Assembly: GCA_039566865.1 (NCBI GenBank)
Contig: CM076956.1
Location: forward strand, 11,481,511-11,545,510
Reading direction: 5' to 3'
From: Aurelia coerulea
Taxonomy: Eukaryota; Cnidaria; Scyphozoa; Semaeostomeae; Ulmaridae
Length of the DNA stretch: 64,000 nt
The first letter of the stretch is position 1. Each line of letters begins with the position of its first letter. Below are positions 35,179 to 47,490 of the stretch, piece after piece. The notes under the pieces are model-generated. The model saw only the letters and a list, made by a program, of their open reading frames with translations. It was not told the DNA's origin and searched no databases. The position numbers and the translations under genes are program-made.

Positions 35179-38100
35179 GTAAACTTTTTTCGATGAATTA
35201 AACCAAGAATTTCTGCAGTAAGTCTATCAGATTAATGTCTAAAATTTTCAGAAACAGCCATTAGCTTGTAACATTGTAAACTTTTTTCGATGAATTAAAC
35301 CAAGAATTTCTGCAATAAGTCTATCAGATTAAGGTCTAAAATTTTCAGAAACAGCCATTAGCTTGTAACATTGTAAACTTTTTTCGATGAATTAAACCAA
35401 GAATTTCTGCAATAAGTCTATCAGATTAATGTCTAAAATTTTCAGAAACAGCCATTAGCTTGTAACATTGTAAACTTTTTTCGATGAATTAAACCAAGAA
35501 TTTCTGCAATAAGTCTATCAGATTAAGGTCTAAAATTTTCAGAAACAGCCATTAGCTTGTAACATTGTAAACTTTTTTCGATGAATTAAACCAAGAATTT
35601 CTGCAATAAGTCTATCAGATTAAGGTCTAAAATTTTCAGAAACAGCCATTAGCTTGTAACATTGTAAACTTTTTTTGATGAATTAAACCAAGAATTTCTG
35701 CAATAACTCTGTCAGATTAAGGTCTAAAATTTTCAGAAACAGCCATTAGCTTGTAACATTGTAAACTTTTTTCGATGAATTAAACCAAGAATGTCTGCAG
35801 TAAGTCTATCAGATTAATGACTAAAATTTTCAGAAACAGCCATTAGCTTGTAACATTGTAAACTTTTTTTGATGAATTAAACCAAGAATTTCTGCAATAA
35901 CTCTATCAGATTAAGGTCTAAAATTTTCAGAAACAGCCATTAGCTTGTAACATTGTAAACTTTTTTCGATGAATTAAACCAAGAATTTCTGCAATAACTC
36001 TATCAGATTAAGGTCTAAAATTTTCAGAAACAGCCATTAGCTTGTAACATTGTAAACTTTTTTCGATGAATTAAACCAAGAATTTCTGCAATAACTCTAT
36101 CAGATTAAGGTCTAAAATTTTCAGAAACAGCCATTAGCTTGTAACATTGTAAACTTTTTTCGATGAATTAAACCAAGAATTTCTGCAATAAGTCTATCAG
36201 ATTAATGTCTAAAATTTTCAGAAACAGCCATTAGCTTGTAACATTGTAAACTTTTTTTGATGAATTAAACCAAGAATTTCTGCAATAACTCTATCAGATT
36301 AAGGTCTAAAATTTTCAGAAACAGCCAATAGCTTGTAACATTGTAAACTTTTTTCGATGAATTAAACCAAGAATTTCTGCAATAAGTCTAACAGATTAAT
36401 GTCTAAAATTTTCAGAAACAGCCATTAGCTTGTAACATTGTAAACTTTTTTCGATGAATTAAACCAAGAATTTCTGCAATAACTCTATCAGATTAAGGTC
36501 TAAAATTTTCAGAAACAGCCAATAGCTTGTAACATTGTAAACTTTTTTCGATGAATTAAACCAAGAATTTCTGCAATAAGTCTATCAGATTAATGTCTAA
36601 AATTTTCAGAAACAGCCAATAGCTTGTAACATTGTAAACTTTTTTTGATGAATTAAACCAAGAATTTCTGCAATAACTCTATCAGATTAAGGTCTAAAAT
36701 TTTCAGAAACAGCCAATAGCTTGTAACATTGTAAACTTTTTTCGATGAATTAAACCAAGAATTTCTGCAATAAGTCTAACAGATTAATGTCTAAAATTTT
36801 CAGAAACAGCCATTAGCTTGTAACATTGTAAACTTTTTTCGATGAATTAAACCAAGAATTTCTGCAATAAGTCTAACAGATTAATTTCTAAAATTTTCAG
36901 AAACAGCCATTAGCTTGTAACATTGTAAACTTTTTTCGATGAATTAAACCAAGAATTTCTGCAATAAGTCTAACAGATTAATGTCTAAAATTTTCAGAAA
37001 CAGCCGTTAGCTTGTAACATTGTAAACTTTTTTCGATGAATTAAACCAAGAATTTCTGCAATAAGTCTATCAGATTAATGTCTAAAATTTTCAGAAACAG
37101 CCGTTAGCTTGTAACATTGTAAACTTTTTTCGATGAATTAAACCAAGAATTTCTGCAATAAGTCTAACAGATTAATGTCTAAAATTTTCAGAAACAGCCA
37201 ATAGCTTGTAACATTGTAAACTTTTTTCGATGAATTAAACCAAGAATTTCTGCAATAACTCTATCAGATTAAGGTCTAAAATTTTCAGAAACAGCCATTA
37301 GCTTGTAACATTGTAAACTTTTTTCGATGAATTAAACCAAGAATTTCTGCAATAACTCTATCAGATTAATGTCTAAAATTTTCAGAAACAGCCATTAGCT
37401 TGTAACATTGTAAACTTTTTTCGATGAATTAAACCAAGAATTTCTGCAATAACTCTATCAGATTAAGGTCTAAAATTTTCAGAAACAGCCATTAGCTTGT
37501 AACATTGTAAACTTTTTTCGATGAATTAAACCAAGAATTTCTGCAATAACTCTATCAGATTAAGGTCTAAAATTTTCAGAAACAGCCATTAGCTTGTAAC
37601 ATTGTAAACTTTTTTCGATGAATTAAACCAAGAATTTCTGCAATAAGTCTAACAGATTAATGTCTAAAATTTTCAGAAACAGCCATTAGCTTGTAACATT
37701 GTAAACTTTTTTCGATGAATTAAACCAAGAATTTCTGCAATAAGTCTAACAGATTAATGTCTAAAATTTTCAGAAACAGCCGTTAGCTTGTAACATTGTA
37801 AACTTTTTTCGATGAATTAAACCAAGAATTTCTGCAATAAGTCTATCAGATTAATGTCTAAAATTTTCAGAAACAGCCGTTAGCTTGTAACATTGTAAAC
37901 TTTTTTCGATGAATTAAACCAAGAATTTCTGCAATAAGTCTAACAGATTAATGTCTAAAATTTTCAGAAACAGCCAATAGCTTGTAACATTGTAAACTTT
38001 TTTCGATGAATTAAACCAAGAATTTCTGCAATAACTCTATCAGATTAAGGTCTAAAATTTTCAGAAACAGCCATTAGCTTGTAACATTGTAAACTTTTTT

Positions 38101-38668
38101 CGATGAATTAAACCAAGAATTTCTGCAATAACTCTATCAGATTAATGTCTAAAATTTTCAGAAACAGCCATTAGCTTGTAACATTGTAAACTGTTTTTTT
38201 CGATGAATTAAACCAAGAATTTCTGCAATAACTCTATCAGATTAAGGTCTAAAATTTTCAGAAACAGCCATTAGCTTGTAACATTGTAAACTTTTTTCGA
38301 TGAATTAAACCAAGAATTTCTGCAATAAGTCTATCAGATTAATGTCTAAAATTTTCAGAAACAGCCATTAGCTTGTAACATTGTAAACTTTTTTCGATGA
38401 ATTAAACCAAGAATTTCTGCAATAAGTCTATCAGATTAATGTCTAAAATTTTCAGAAACAGCCATTAGCTTGTAACATTGTAAACTTTTTTCGATGAATT
38501 AAACCAAGAATTTCTGCAATAACTCTATCAGATTAATGTCTAAAATTTTCAGAAACAGCCATTAGCTTGTAACATTGTAAACTTTTTTCGATGAATTAAA
38601 CCAAGAATTTCTGCAGTAAGTCTATCAGATTAATGTCTAAAATTTTCAGAAACAGCCATTAGCTGTAA
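35179..38668. repeat. 97-bp tandem satellite, about 36 copies
   Basis: A 97-bp unit starting GTAAACTTTTTTCGATGAAT and containing CCAAGAATTTCTGCAATAA, CTAAAATTTTCAGAAACAGC and TAGCTTGTAACATT repeats about 36 times with very few differences. Variants are limited to a handful of sites: C/T before GATGAATT, AAGT/AACT, TATC/TAAC, AATG/AAGG and CCATT/CCAAT/CCGTT. One copy near 38191 has extra bases in the T run. The array ends abruptly inside TTAGCTGTAACGCC. No long open frames. Confidence 0.96.
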
Positions 38669-38695
38669 CGCCTTAACAACTTCCAAGGACACATT

Positions 38696-38763
38696 GATAT
38701 AATCGTTCACAGGTGATATAATCGTTCACACGTGATATAATCGTTCACACGTGATATAATCGC
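38696..38763. repeat. 19-bp tandem repeat, about 3.5 copies
   Basis: GATATAATCGTTCACACGT is repeated just after the 97-bp satellite. The last copy is partial. Confidence 0.85.
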
Positions 38764-38997
38764 AAACGATGACTATTCATTTCTTAATTATGTCTTGTTT
38801 CATTACAGGCATCAAAATGGCTGAAGTGAATACCACAACTTTATGGACATCAGTGTAGTGTAGACTGGTATAGACACCTTAGTTAATGTATGCCAACAGT
38901 TTGCAACTTAAGATCTGTAATGCTAGGTTAGATCAACTCATTCGCAGCATAGGTTCCAGATCTTTAAAAAGAGGTTGGTGTAAAATTCTATGACCTA

Positions 38998-39357
38998 CCG
39001 GGTGTCCCAAAAAAATGTATACGAATTTAGTTGCCTCCAGCGCTGTAAATTTAGTTTCAATAAATGTCTAATCACTCTAAAAATGTTCCTCGATAGTTAA
39101 CTTGAACATAGATACCTCGTTTGTTGATATTGGTACTTTGGGAGCAGACATGTTAATCTTGAAAGCTCAAATTTGTGTCTTCCTGCAAACCAGAGCTTTA
39201 TTGGTCTCCTGAAGCTCCATCATTTTTCAGCGGACTTTTATGGGGATGGTAGCAATTTTAATTGAATATCTGAAGAGTAACATCATGCAAAAGTTTGGCG
39301 AGAATCTTTTGTCGCAATCTTCAGGCAAACGGTGCGCAATTTTTTTGGGACACCCTG
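38998..39357. mobile_element. Mariner-like MITE, TA target duplication
   Basis: Ends CCGGGTGTCCCAAAAAAATG and TTTTTTTGGGACACCCTG are inverted and flanked by TA (38996-38997, 39358-39359). The GGGTGTCCCAAAA end is a familiar mariner-type terminus. It is 360 bp with no intact transposase. It appears to have landed in an older AAATCTTTAAA-family MITE, whose left part is 38962-38995 and whose continuation follows 39360. Confidence 0.82.
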
Positions 39358-39856
39358 TATGCTTCCTTAAGCAGGTATCATCAGTTTATGGGAATTCGAT
39401 ATGTGGTCTGAGAGCTACAGGTTTTCAAACGTTTAACATTTTTCCTGATTGTTTTTATGGTTGTGATCAGTTTCTTTTTTGAAACGTATGGTTTGCATAT
39501 GCTTGTAAAACTAACGATAGTTGTTATGGACGATATGTACATGTGTCACACTGGTTTTATTCCTGTCTCAGTGTCTTATTTTTACCGTTGATGTCATTCT
39601 CGGTGCGTAGTTCAAAATTCCAGACGATGTTACACAATCTAGATCGAAAGTTCATTCGCTGAGGTTTATTCAACCAAATTTTATCTGCCGAAAAATGTAG
39701 TTCTTAGTATAATCAAAGCAAATAGAGGCTGTAACCTTAACGTGACAATCATGGCCAAAAAATGCTGGGACACAGGTTAATTTAAATTTTCAATATTACT
39801 TTAATATTTCCTAAAATATCAAAAGAAAGCGTTCGTTTAGGACTGCCGTTTGAATC

Positions 39857-40048
39857 ATGGGTAGTTAGACACTGCTGGTGTGCTTCTATGGAGGAGCGCT
39901 GGAGCTATGTATCTGCGGAGGAGATTTTTTTGTAGTACTGTGGAGGAGATATCGAAAGAACGAAAATTACTACAAAAAATTTCCCCCGCAGATATATAGT
40001 ATCCAGCGCTCCTCCATAGAAGCACACCAGCAGTGTCTAACTACCCAT
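39857..40048. mobile_element. MULE-like foldback element, 9-bp target duplication
   Basis: ATGGGTAGTTAGACACTGC and most of the next 50 bases are inverted at the right end. GTTTGAATC is duplicated on both sides (39848-39856, 40049-40057). A 9-bp duplication with long arms fits Mutator-like elements. It lies 139 bp beyond the gene A stop codon. Confidence 0.78.
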
Positions 40049-40186
40049 GTTTGAATCAAGCCACAACCGAGGCTAAGCTTTGTTAAAGTAGTACTGCACT
40101 CGACTGTCAGTTATCACTTAAATTATTAAATCGCAAATTTGATAAGTAGCAAACTATAAATTGGAAGCACAGTCTTTGAAAATGTA

Positions 40187-43100
40187 TCAAAAGTTTCCCA
40201 TCACCGGACAATACACCAAGGAGGTGCAAGATGGTTTCCGACGCTTAGGCCCAGTTTTGAAAACCAGCATCTGTGTGTGATGTGATGTTGGATAGCCCTT
40301 CATTGTGTATGTGAAGATATCGCTGTTGCATTGGGGACTGAAATGATGAGGCGCATTGCTGCTATCTGCAAAAGTGCTGATTTCTTTCTTCTTCAATAAA
40401 GCATCGTTGTTAGCATCTGCAAGATTGAGCACAATGTTCGGCCAACCATCGTTGTTATCTTGACTTGGTACATCAACCTTTTCCTTCTCTTCTAGTTTCT
40501 TTTCTTCGACCAGAGTCTGCTCCTGTTTTTCCTCTGTTATCAAGGTGCCATGAGTTAAATCATTATCAAATCTTTCATCCAGAGATTCCGCGCTGTGTAA
40601 AGTCTCCAGAAAAAGCTCTCCGACAACCACGTGCTGAACATGCATACTCTCAAACGGTTTCTGGGGGATTTTATCAATCGTTTTATCGAAAATCTTCTCT
40701 TGGAAATTATCCGCTGTTCTATATGGGGTAACTTGTCCGAGTTTCAAGTCCTTGAGATCAATTTCAAGGCTCAAAGAATCCTCGAAATCAGTTGGAGTGT
40801 CAAATTTGATAGACTCTTCGCAGTTTTCATCCCGGGGGGGGTACTTCCATTATGGCCTAACAGGGGGGTCCAGTCGGTTTGAGGGTCTTGCGAAATGGCT
40901 ACCAAATGGCCCTATCTGTCAAACACATACTACCAATTGGGGGTATTCCAAGATTCTTGGACAGTTCTAAGATTTCAACTCAGTAGGCTCCTCCGCACGG
41001 CAATTTGATCGTCGCAGCAGTAATTATCATTGAATTCTGAAGTTTTTTTGCTTTGTTCGATCAGTGTTTACAATAGACAATTTTGAAAAACTGCAGAAAA
41101 TTTTTGCTACCAGACGCTACCAAATGGCCCAATTTTTGGTCCACGAACTACCATTTGGGGGTTTCTATAAAAAGATACTATCATTTGAGGGTATTTTTCA
41201 AAATTTTTGCTTTGGCCCTCTTTAACCCTGACTGGACCCCCCTGTCAGGCCACAATTGGAGTACCCCCCCTGGGGTTTTCATCTTCAAAGCATCTCTTCG
41301 GTGTGTCGCACAATTCTTCTTCAAGTTCAAAATCTCGTTTGAATGTTGCATTGGGGGAACCTTCCTCATGTTGCAGTTCTTCCATGCTCAGTTCCACAAG
41401 AAAAATACAAGGAATAACTTCAATTTGTGCTTCATCATTTTCTTGATGTCTCCCATCTGCGACTGTTCTTTTCTTCTTTCTTCCAAGAGCTTCAATTCCC
41501 GCCTCTAAAACCGAGATCTCCTCGCTTCCACTTTGTTCTGTTATATATGTAGTACGTTCTTGAAGTTTCAGGTCCTTGAGATCAAGGTCAATGTTCAGAG
41601 GATTTTCGAAATCAGGATCAAAATTAATAAACTCCTCACATCTCTCATCTTCAAAACACCTCTTCGACACAAGACCCAGGGCTTGTTTAGAATCTTTATC
41701 CAATGTGACGTTTGGTGAATATTCTTTGCATTGCAAATTCTCCAGCTTCAGCTCCTCAAGAAAAATGCAGGGAATAACTTCGATTTGCTCCCCATCATTT
41801 TCTTGACGTCCTCCATCCGTGAGTTCCGCCGCCGTTCTCGGTTTTTCTCTTCCAAGAGCCTCAACTGGCGCATCTAAAACCAAGAAGATCTCCTCATTGA
41901 CACTTTGTTCTGTCACATATGGAGTACACGCTTGGAGTTTCAGGTCCTTGAGATCAAGGTCAATGTTCAGAGGATTAACGAAATTAGAATCCCTTTTAAT
42001 AAACTCTTCACATTTCTCCTCTTCAAAATACTTCTTCGATACATCATGAGGTGCTTGTTTACGTTCAGAATCTTGGTCCAATGTTGCATTTGGTGAGCCT
42101 GCTTCGTGTAGCACTTCCTCCATTTTCAGTTTCTCAAGAAAAATACAAGGAATAACTGCAATTTGCACTTCTTCATTTTCTTGATGTCTGCCATCTGCAG
42201 CTGGTCTTTTTTTCTTTCTTCCAAGAGCTTCAATTTCCGCCTCTAAAACCGAGAAAATCTCCTCATTGACACCTTGTTCTGTCACATATGGAGTAGATTC
42301 TTGGACTGTCAGGTCTTTGAGATGAAGGTCAATGTTCAGAGGATTAACGAAATCAGGATCCCTTTTAATAAACTCTTCACATTTCTCATCTTCAAAACAT
42401 GTCTTCAGTATATCTCTTGATGCTTTTTCAAGTGCAGAATTCGATTTGAATGTTGCATTCGGAGCATCTTCTTCATATCGAATCTCCTCCAGTTTTAGGT
42501 CCTCAAGAATAATGCAAGAAATAACTGCAATTTGCTCTTCGTCATTTTCTTGATATGCCCCGTCTATGACATCTGAAAATGCCCTTGCTTTATCTTCAAA
42601 CTTGCTCCTTGGCGCTCCTTTTATGATAATGATCTCCTCTTGGAAATTACCTTCTGTTGTATATGGAACAACTTCTTGGAGTTTCAAGTCCTTTAAATCA
42701 TCAGATTCAAGGCTCAAAGAATCTTCGACATCAGTTGACATATCAAATTTAATACACTCCTCACAGTTTTCATCTTCAAACCAATTCTTCAGTTTATTGC
42801 ACGATGCTTGTTTAAGTAAAGAATCAGGGCTGAATGTTGCGCTTGGCGAATGTTCTTCGCATTGCACTTCTTCGATCTTCAGCTCCTCAAGAAAAATGCA
42901 AGAAATAATCTCGATTTGAACTTCATCGTTGTCCTCGTGTGCCTTACCTGTGACTTTCGGTATGGCCGTTGCCTTTACACCACGAAGAGCTTCAATTTCA
43001 TCGTTTGGTGCCTCAAGAATGCTAATGTCATGAGCAAACTTCGCGCCTATATCCTTGAACATCGTGTAACGAAGATCATCGACAGTGCTTTTCATGTTGA

Positions 43101-44166
43101 TTGTTTTAGAGCATCTATCCGCATTTTCCAGCTTTTTCTTCCCATTTCCGGCCATAGTTTGGAAGTACTTAACAGAGATGTTGCTATAGTGGTTTATATC
43201 TTCTGTCTTCGCAGATATCACAAGTTTTGTAGAATACTTAATACAGCGTTGTGTATTAGTGACTTCCAAATTCTCTTCACATTTCAAATTGCATGGCATG
43301 TTATCCTCTTTAGAAAAATCACGTGATATCTTGGCCAACTTAAGAAAGTCTTCCACTGGCATCCCACGTGATAATTTTTCCTCGTCAGTTATTTTTAGAT
43401 AATCTTCCACTGTTATATCACGTGATATTTCATCTTCTTCATTCAAATCGATATCTTCTTCCACACTGATATCACGTGATACATCCTCTTCTACCAACGC
43501 AAGATACTCCTCAACGGTTATGTCACGTGGAACTTCATCTTTGTCATTCAAATCATCATATTCTGCCACGTCGAAATCACATGTTTGATCTTCTTTGGAA
43601 ATTTCGTGTGAAATCTCCCCTTGCACCAGCTTCAGATTAGCCTCCACTGTTATGTCACGTGACATTTCATCTTCTTTATTCAAATTGATATGGTCCTCCA
43701 TGTCGTTGTGAAATGACGTTTGGTCTTCTTTAAAAATTTCATGTGATATAACATACCCTTTTGCCAATGTGAGGTAATCTGGCATTCCAAGCGATAATTG
43801 TCTTTCTCTAACCAACTTTAGATACTCTTCAACAGTTATATCACGTGACGCTTCATCTTCTTTTTTAGAATCATTATATTCTTCCACATTGATATCACGT
43901 GATATTTGATCTTCTTTGGAAATATCATGTGATATATCGTTTTTAACCAACGCGAGATAATCTTCAACTGGCATTCCACGTGATAATTCTTCCTTTTCAA
44001 CCAACTCTAGATACTCTTCAACAGTGATATCACGTGACACATCATTTTCTTTGCTCAAATCAATATATTCTTCAACGTCGACATCGGGTGGCATGCAAGC
44101 AGCACTTTCTGACTTCCAAAACTGTGCTGCGGCTGTACCATTACAATCCTGTGCAACCGAAGACAT
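40187..44166 (-). CDS. Gene A: acidic MTVEEYLK-family repeat protein, split by a transposon
   Basis: I do not recognise this family. The start ATG (44166) has an in-frame TAA 24 nt upstream. The frame runs to the hAT-like insert at 40831-41274 and continues after it to TGA at 40187. Removing the insert and one 8-bp duplication (40823-40830 or 41275-41282) leaves 1176 codons in one frame (1175 aa). The N-terminal third has diverged 18-residue units (DITVEEYLELVEKEELSRG type). The rest is about five units of some 125 residues marked by CIFLEELKMEEV, CFEDEKCEEFIK and LDLKDLKLQE. The C-terminus has HHTQM, shared with gene B. The protein is very acidic, with no signal peptide or membrane segment. 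As assembled, translation would stop nine codons into the insert. It could be a null allele or a polymorphic insertion. Confidence 0.75.
40831..41274. mobile_element. hAT-like MITE inserted in a coding exon, 8-bp target duplication
   Basis: Left end CCCGGGGGGGGTACTTCC and right end GGAGTACCCCCCCTGGG are inverted, and the inner arms (TGGCC...GGGGGGTCCAGTC) are inverted too. GTTTTCAT is duplicated at 40823-40830 and 41275-41282. The 8-bp duplication and terminal motif are shared with the element at 49046-49474. Length is 444 bp with no transposase. No convincing GT/AG pair at the element edges suggests splicing out. Confidence 0.85.
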
Positions 44167-44918
44167 GTTCAAATAATTATCAGTTCTTTAAAATTACTAC
44201 AATAATCTCCAGTTCTTCCAATTCAAACGCTTCAACTGCAACAAATATTAAAGTTCTACCTTGTTCTGAACATCAGTCTTCCGTAAATGGTTACACAATA
44301 TCACTTGATAGTCATCAGATAACTTGAATAATGCTATTGCACGAATTTCAACAAGTTTCCCCGATGCCTTGATATTTTGCATCAAATTGAGACAGGTAAG
44401 TTTCAGGCTCCTCTTACTTGCTTTCTAACACACAGCCCTCCAGTTGCAAATTTCCTTTTTGATTAAACAAACTTGGAGTAATTCTTGAACAATTTTATCT
44501 CCATCGCCAAAAGCTTTTTTAGATGCACTAATAGTTCTATCAAGTTCCGCTGTTTGTAAAACGAAAGAAACTCGACATACGTAACTTCACTGCAAAATGT
44601 TGATCCTCTGCTTTTACTACAGCAAAGTAAAGCAATCTAAAGTTCTGTGTCATCTTGCTTTGTTTGCAAAGGACACAAACAATTCATAGCGTGTTAGCTT
44701 CGTGTAATTACAAACGTAATAGGTGCCATGCTTAATCACATACAAAACAATAGACAGAAATTAAATAGCAAAGGCTATTCATGGTCATTCCGTTCTCGAT
44801 CCCGTTACTTTTCGCGCAAATTACTCAAGGTAAATAGACTACCTGCAGATTTTTTAGTAAATCTGCCTAATAGGGCTAATAGCAGTGTTGTAGAGTACGC
44901 CCCTTCTCGCAAGAAAAC

Positions 44919-45073
44919 AATAGACCATTACGCTAAAGATGGCGTCAGGGATTTTTACCATGATCCTTTGCGTGAAATGGAAGATCGACCAATCAAATCA
45001 TTCGAGATTAGTGAGGCGTAAAGGATGCTGGCAGAAAATTCCTGTCGATTATCTTTAGCGTAAATCGTCTATT
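44919..45073. mobile_element. MITE (AGACCATT family), abutting another MITE
   Basis: AATAGACCATTACGCTAAAG and CTTTAGCGTAAATCGTCTATT are inverted. Internal landmarks (TGGCGTCAGGGATTTTTACC, ATGATCCTTTGCG) recur in the copy at 52226-52378. A 97-codon frame overlapping it has no support as a gene. Confidence 0.65.
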
Positions 45074-45074
45074 A

Positions 45075-45257
45075 AAGACAAATGACGGAGATATAAGGTG
45101 ACTTAAATCAGGGGCCTGGGCAATCTAAATATAACCTATTGAATTTCATTGTATTTGATGATATCGAGAGATTAGCAAATCAATTAGACAAATGAAAGCA
45201 CTAAGCCATCTTTTGTTCTATTTTTAAACTAGGCGCTATATATCCGTCATTTGTCTT
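45075..45257. mobile_element. MITE with TA target duplication
   Basis: AAGACAAATGACGG and CCGTCATTTGTCTT are perfect inverses, flanked by TA (45073-45074, 45258-45259). It starts directly at the right end of the previous MITE. Confidence 0.75.
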
Positions 45258-45523
45258 TAACCATACAATGTAGGTGACCACAGATAAGAAACACTAAGAA
45301 CATAAAGGAAAAATAATGGCTTATTGTTATAAACAATACTGTTTTTGTTTGCAGGTACCTACTGTACGCAAAGACGACCAACAACCTTACAAGACCTTAT
45401 AAGCTAAAGGCTCGCAGTCAGATCGCCTTATTAACTTGAATACAAAAACCCAGGCTTGAAAATGTGATGACAAGATTCACGTGTGCTGAAAAGACTTAAA
45501 TTCCTTGTCAATCGTTGATATAC

Positions 45524-45695
45524 CTTTTAGCTATTTTGCAAAAGCGTCTGGATTGAGCGGTATTTTCATACATTTTCATTCGAAAGATTCGATTCGGGAG
45601 CGTTAGAACGATCACTCTCGTGTTCATTCGTTAGTTTGCTGCAGAAGTCATAAAAATATCGCTTGAACCAGGCTTCTTTGTAGAATAGCTAAAAC
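45524..45695. mobile_element. MITE (TTTTAGCTATT family), intact copy
   Basis: CTTTTAGCTATTTTGCAAAA and TTCTTTGTAGAATAGCTAAAA are inverted, with further similarity inward (TCTGGATTGAGCGGTATTTT against AAATATCGCTTGAACCAGG). It matches the split copy at 21591-22660. Confidence 0.6.
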
Positions 45696-45699
45696 TCTA

Positions 45700-47246
45700 T
45701 TGATACCAACTAGCTGTTAACGCAGTTAAGTAAGTGCTGCTCATAGCATTATTGATAATAACATTCCACAGATGGTCAAAAGAATAAATGTCAGAGTGGA
45801 TATTTTGGAGCATGTGGTTGAAACCAAGTTAAATTGCAGCTTTTTAACGTAAAACAATTAAAAAAACTATGAGAACTGTTTGTAAATGTCAAGACTGCAT
45901 CAAATGACTATAATAATCATTAAAACTCAATGCGATATTAATCTCACTTCAAGTCTTCAATTGCAATTTCAAGACTCAGTTAATCAATGTCAGTTCATTT
46001 TGTACTTTCTTGGACTGCAAGGCTTTCTTTTCCCTAGGTGGTACCTCAAATAATGTATGGTTTTCTTTCTCATTTGGCCATAGATCAACACTGCTATTTT
46101 GAAGTAAAAATAGTTTTGATGTTTTAGTAATACAGAGCTTTGATCATTTCTTTGTAATTAGCTCAGAATGTCAATTATCTGCTTCCATCTGCATTAATCA
46201 GCCTCTTCAATAATATTCAAACAACTTGATACATGATGGCAACACACAAAGTGTTCTCTTTTTCAATTCTGTGTCAAATAACAGGCTTTGTACTTTGCCT
46301 CAAATGAAAACAAGTCTTGAGGGTATATGATGCACAACAGTTGACAACAACAATTCTTCAAAAGTTCATCTGGTGACAGTTTGTATCAAAGTTAAAAGGT
46401 CGCAAGGTGTGAAGAATGGTAGGCTTACTTAATGTCGGACATTCCAAAGGGGGCTTAATAGTCAGAGGGGGCTTATTAGAGAGGGGGGCTTATTCACAAA
46501 ATCAAATGACAAGGATACATATGATAGCTTTTTAGTTCTTTTACACCATATTTGGCGGATTCAACAGACAATTTTACGAGTCGGATACATAAATTCGACA
46601 CAGTTTTATCTCAAACCACATCAAAATTAACATGCAAATTTATTTGGCTCAATAAATGAAAAATCTTTGGTAACCTTTAGAATTTGATATAGGTGGGGGG
46701 GACTTAATAGAGAGGGGGGCTTATTTAAAATTTTTGGCTCAGAGGGGAGGAGCTTATTAGAAAGGGGACTTAATAGAGAGAGGGGCTTAATAGAGCTTTT
46801 ACGGTGTGCTTTATTTATAACCAAAATCTTGGTCTACTTAATATATTGAGCACCCGGGGATTTGCTTGCTCATAGGGTCCCATTTTCGGCTGAAAGTGCT
46901 GGTTAGGATGTTGCCTTATGTCTTTATTCTGGCACAGGTATGTCATTTGAAGCTATTTTTTCCAGCACAGGTTAAACTTGACGTGAAAGAGTTAAAATAG
47001 TTTACAAAAGAGATTGGTATTATCCAAGGCAAGTATGTTTTCAAACGTCTATTCCAGGACAGGGTCATAAAAATATTTTCTAGCAGGCACATCCCCGGCT
47101 GCTTTTCTCCAAGGTAGACCCCCGGCCCGGGATAAACTAATATAAGTTTCCTTTCCAAATCGATCATTTCCAACTATTTTATTGCTTACAACTGATTGTT
47201 TACGATACAGAAACTGAATATGCATGCATTGGCATTTTTAGCAGTC
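45700..47246. other. Intergenic, with GGGGGCTTAATAGAG-type repeats at 46430-46800
   Basis: No gene was recognised. 46430-46530 and 46690-46800 carry many copies of GAGGGGGCTTATTAGAGAG-like sequence, probably a decayed element. A similar string occurs near 29385. The rest is AT-rich without recognisable content. Confidence 0.5.
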
Positions 47247-47249
47247 TAA

Positions 47250-47487
47250 TGTCTCGTTCAATTCCTACCCCGACCATCCCCCCCCCGGGCAGCCCGGGGG
47301 TCAACAAAAAAAGCTATATTCTCAGTTACTTTATAAGCAAAAGCTCTTGCTCTTGCCAAATGCTACTCAAATGCCCGGGGGCCGGGGAAAAATGTACGGT
47401 CAAATGCCCGGGGGCCGGGAAATTTTTGTGTGCAAATGCCCGGGGCTGTCCCGGGGGGGATGGTCAGGGTAGGAACTGAACGAGACA
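47250..47487. mobile_element. GC-rich MITE with TAA target duplication
   Basis: TGTCTCGTTCAATTCCTACC and GGTAGGAACTGAACGAGACA are inverted, followed inward by C/G runs. TAA flanks both sides (47247-47249, 47488-47490), which suggests PIF/Harbinger-type insertion. The interior has three copies of an AAATGCCCGGGGGCCGGG-like unit. Confidence 0.78.
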
Positions 47488-47490
47488 TAA

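Noticed and set aside
35179..38668. CRISPR-like array
   Set aside because: Units are contiguous 97-bp repeats without unique spacers, in a spliced eukaryotic genome.
40465..43326. Plus-strand frames opposite gene A
   Set aside because: Shadow frames. The minus strand keeps a continuous repeat-structured protein.
44728..45021. 97-codon plus-strand frame
   Set aside because: Most of it lies in a MITE and it has no recognisable domain or splice context.
47249..47479. 76-codon Pro/Gly-rich frame
   Set aside because: It coincides with the GC-rich MITE at 47250-47487, and its start is the inverted terminus.
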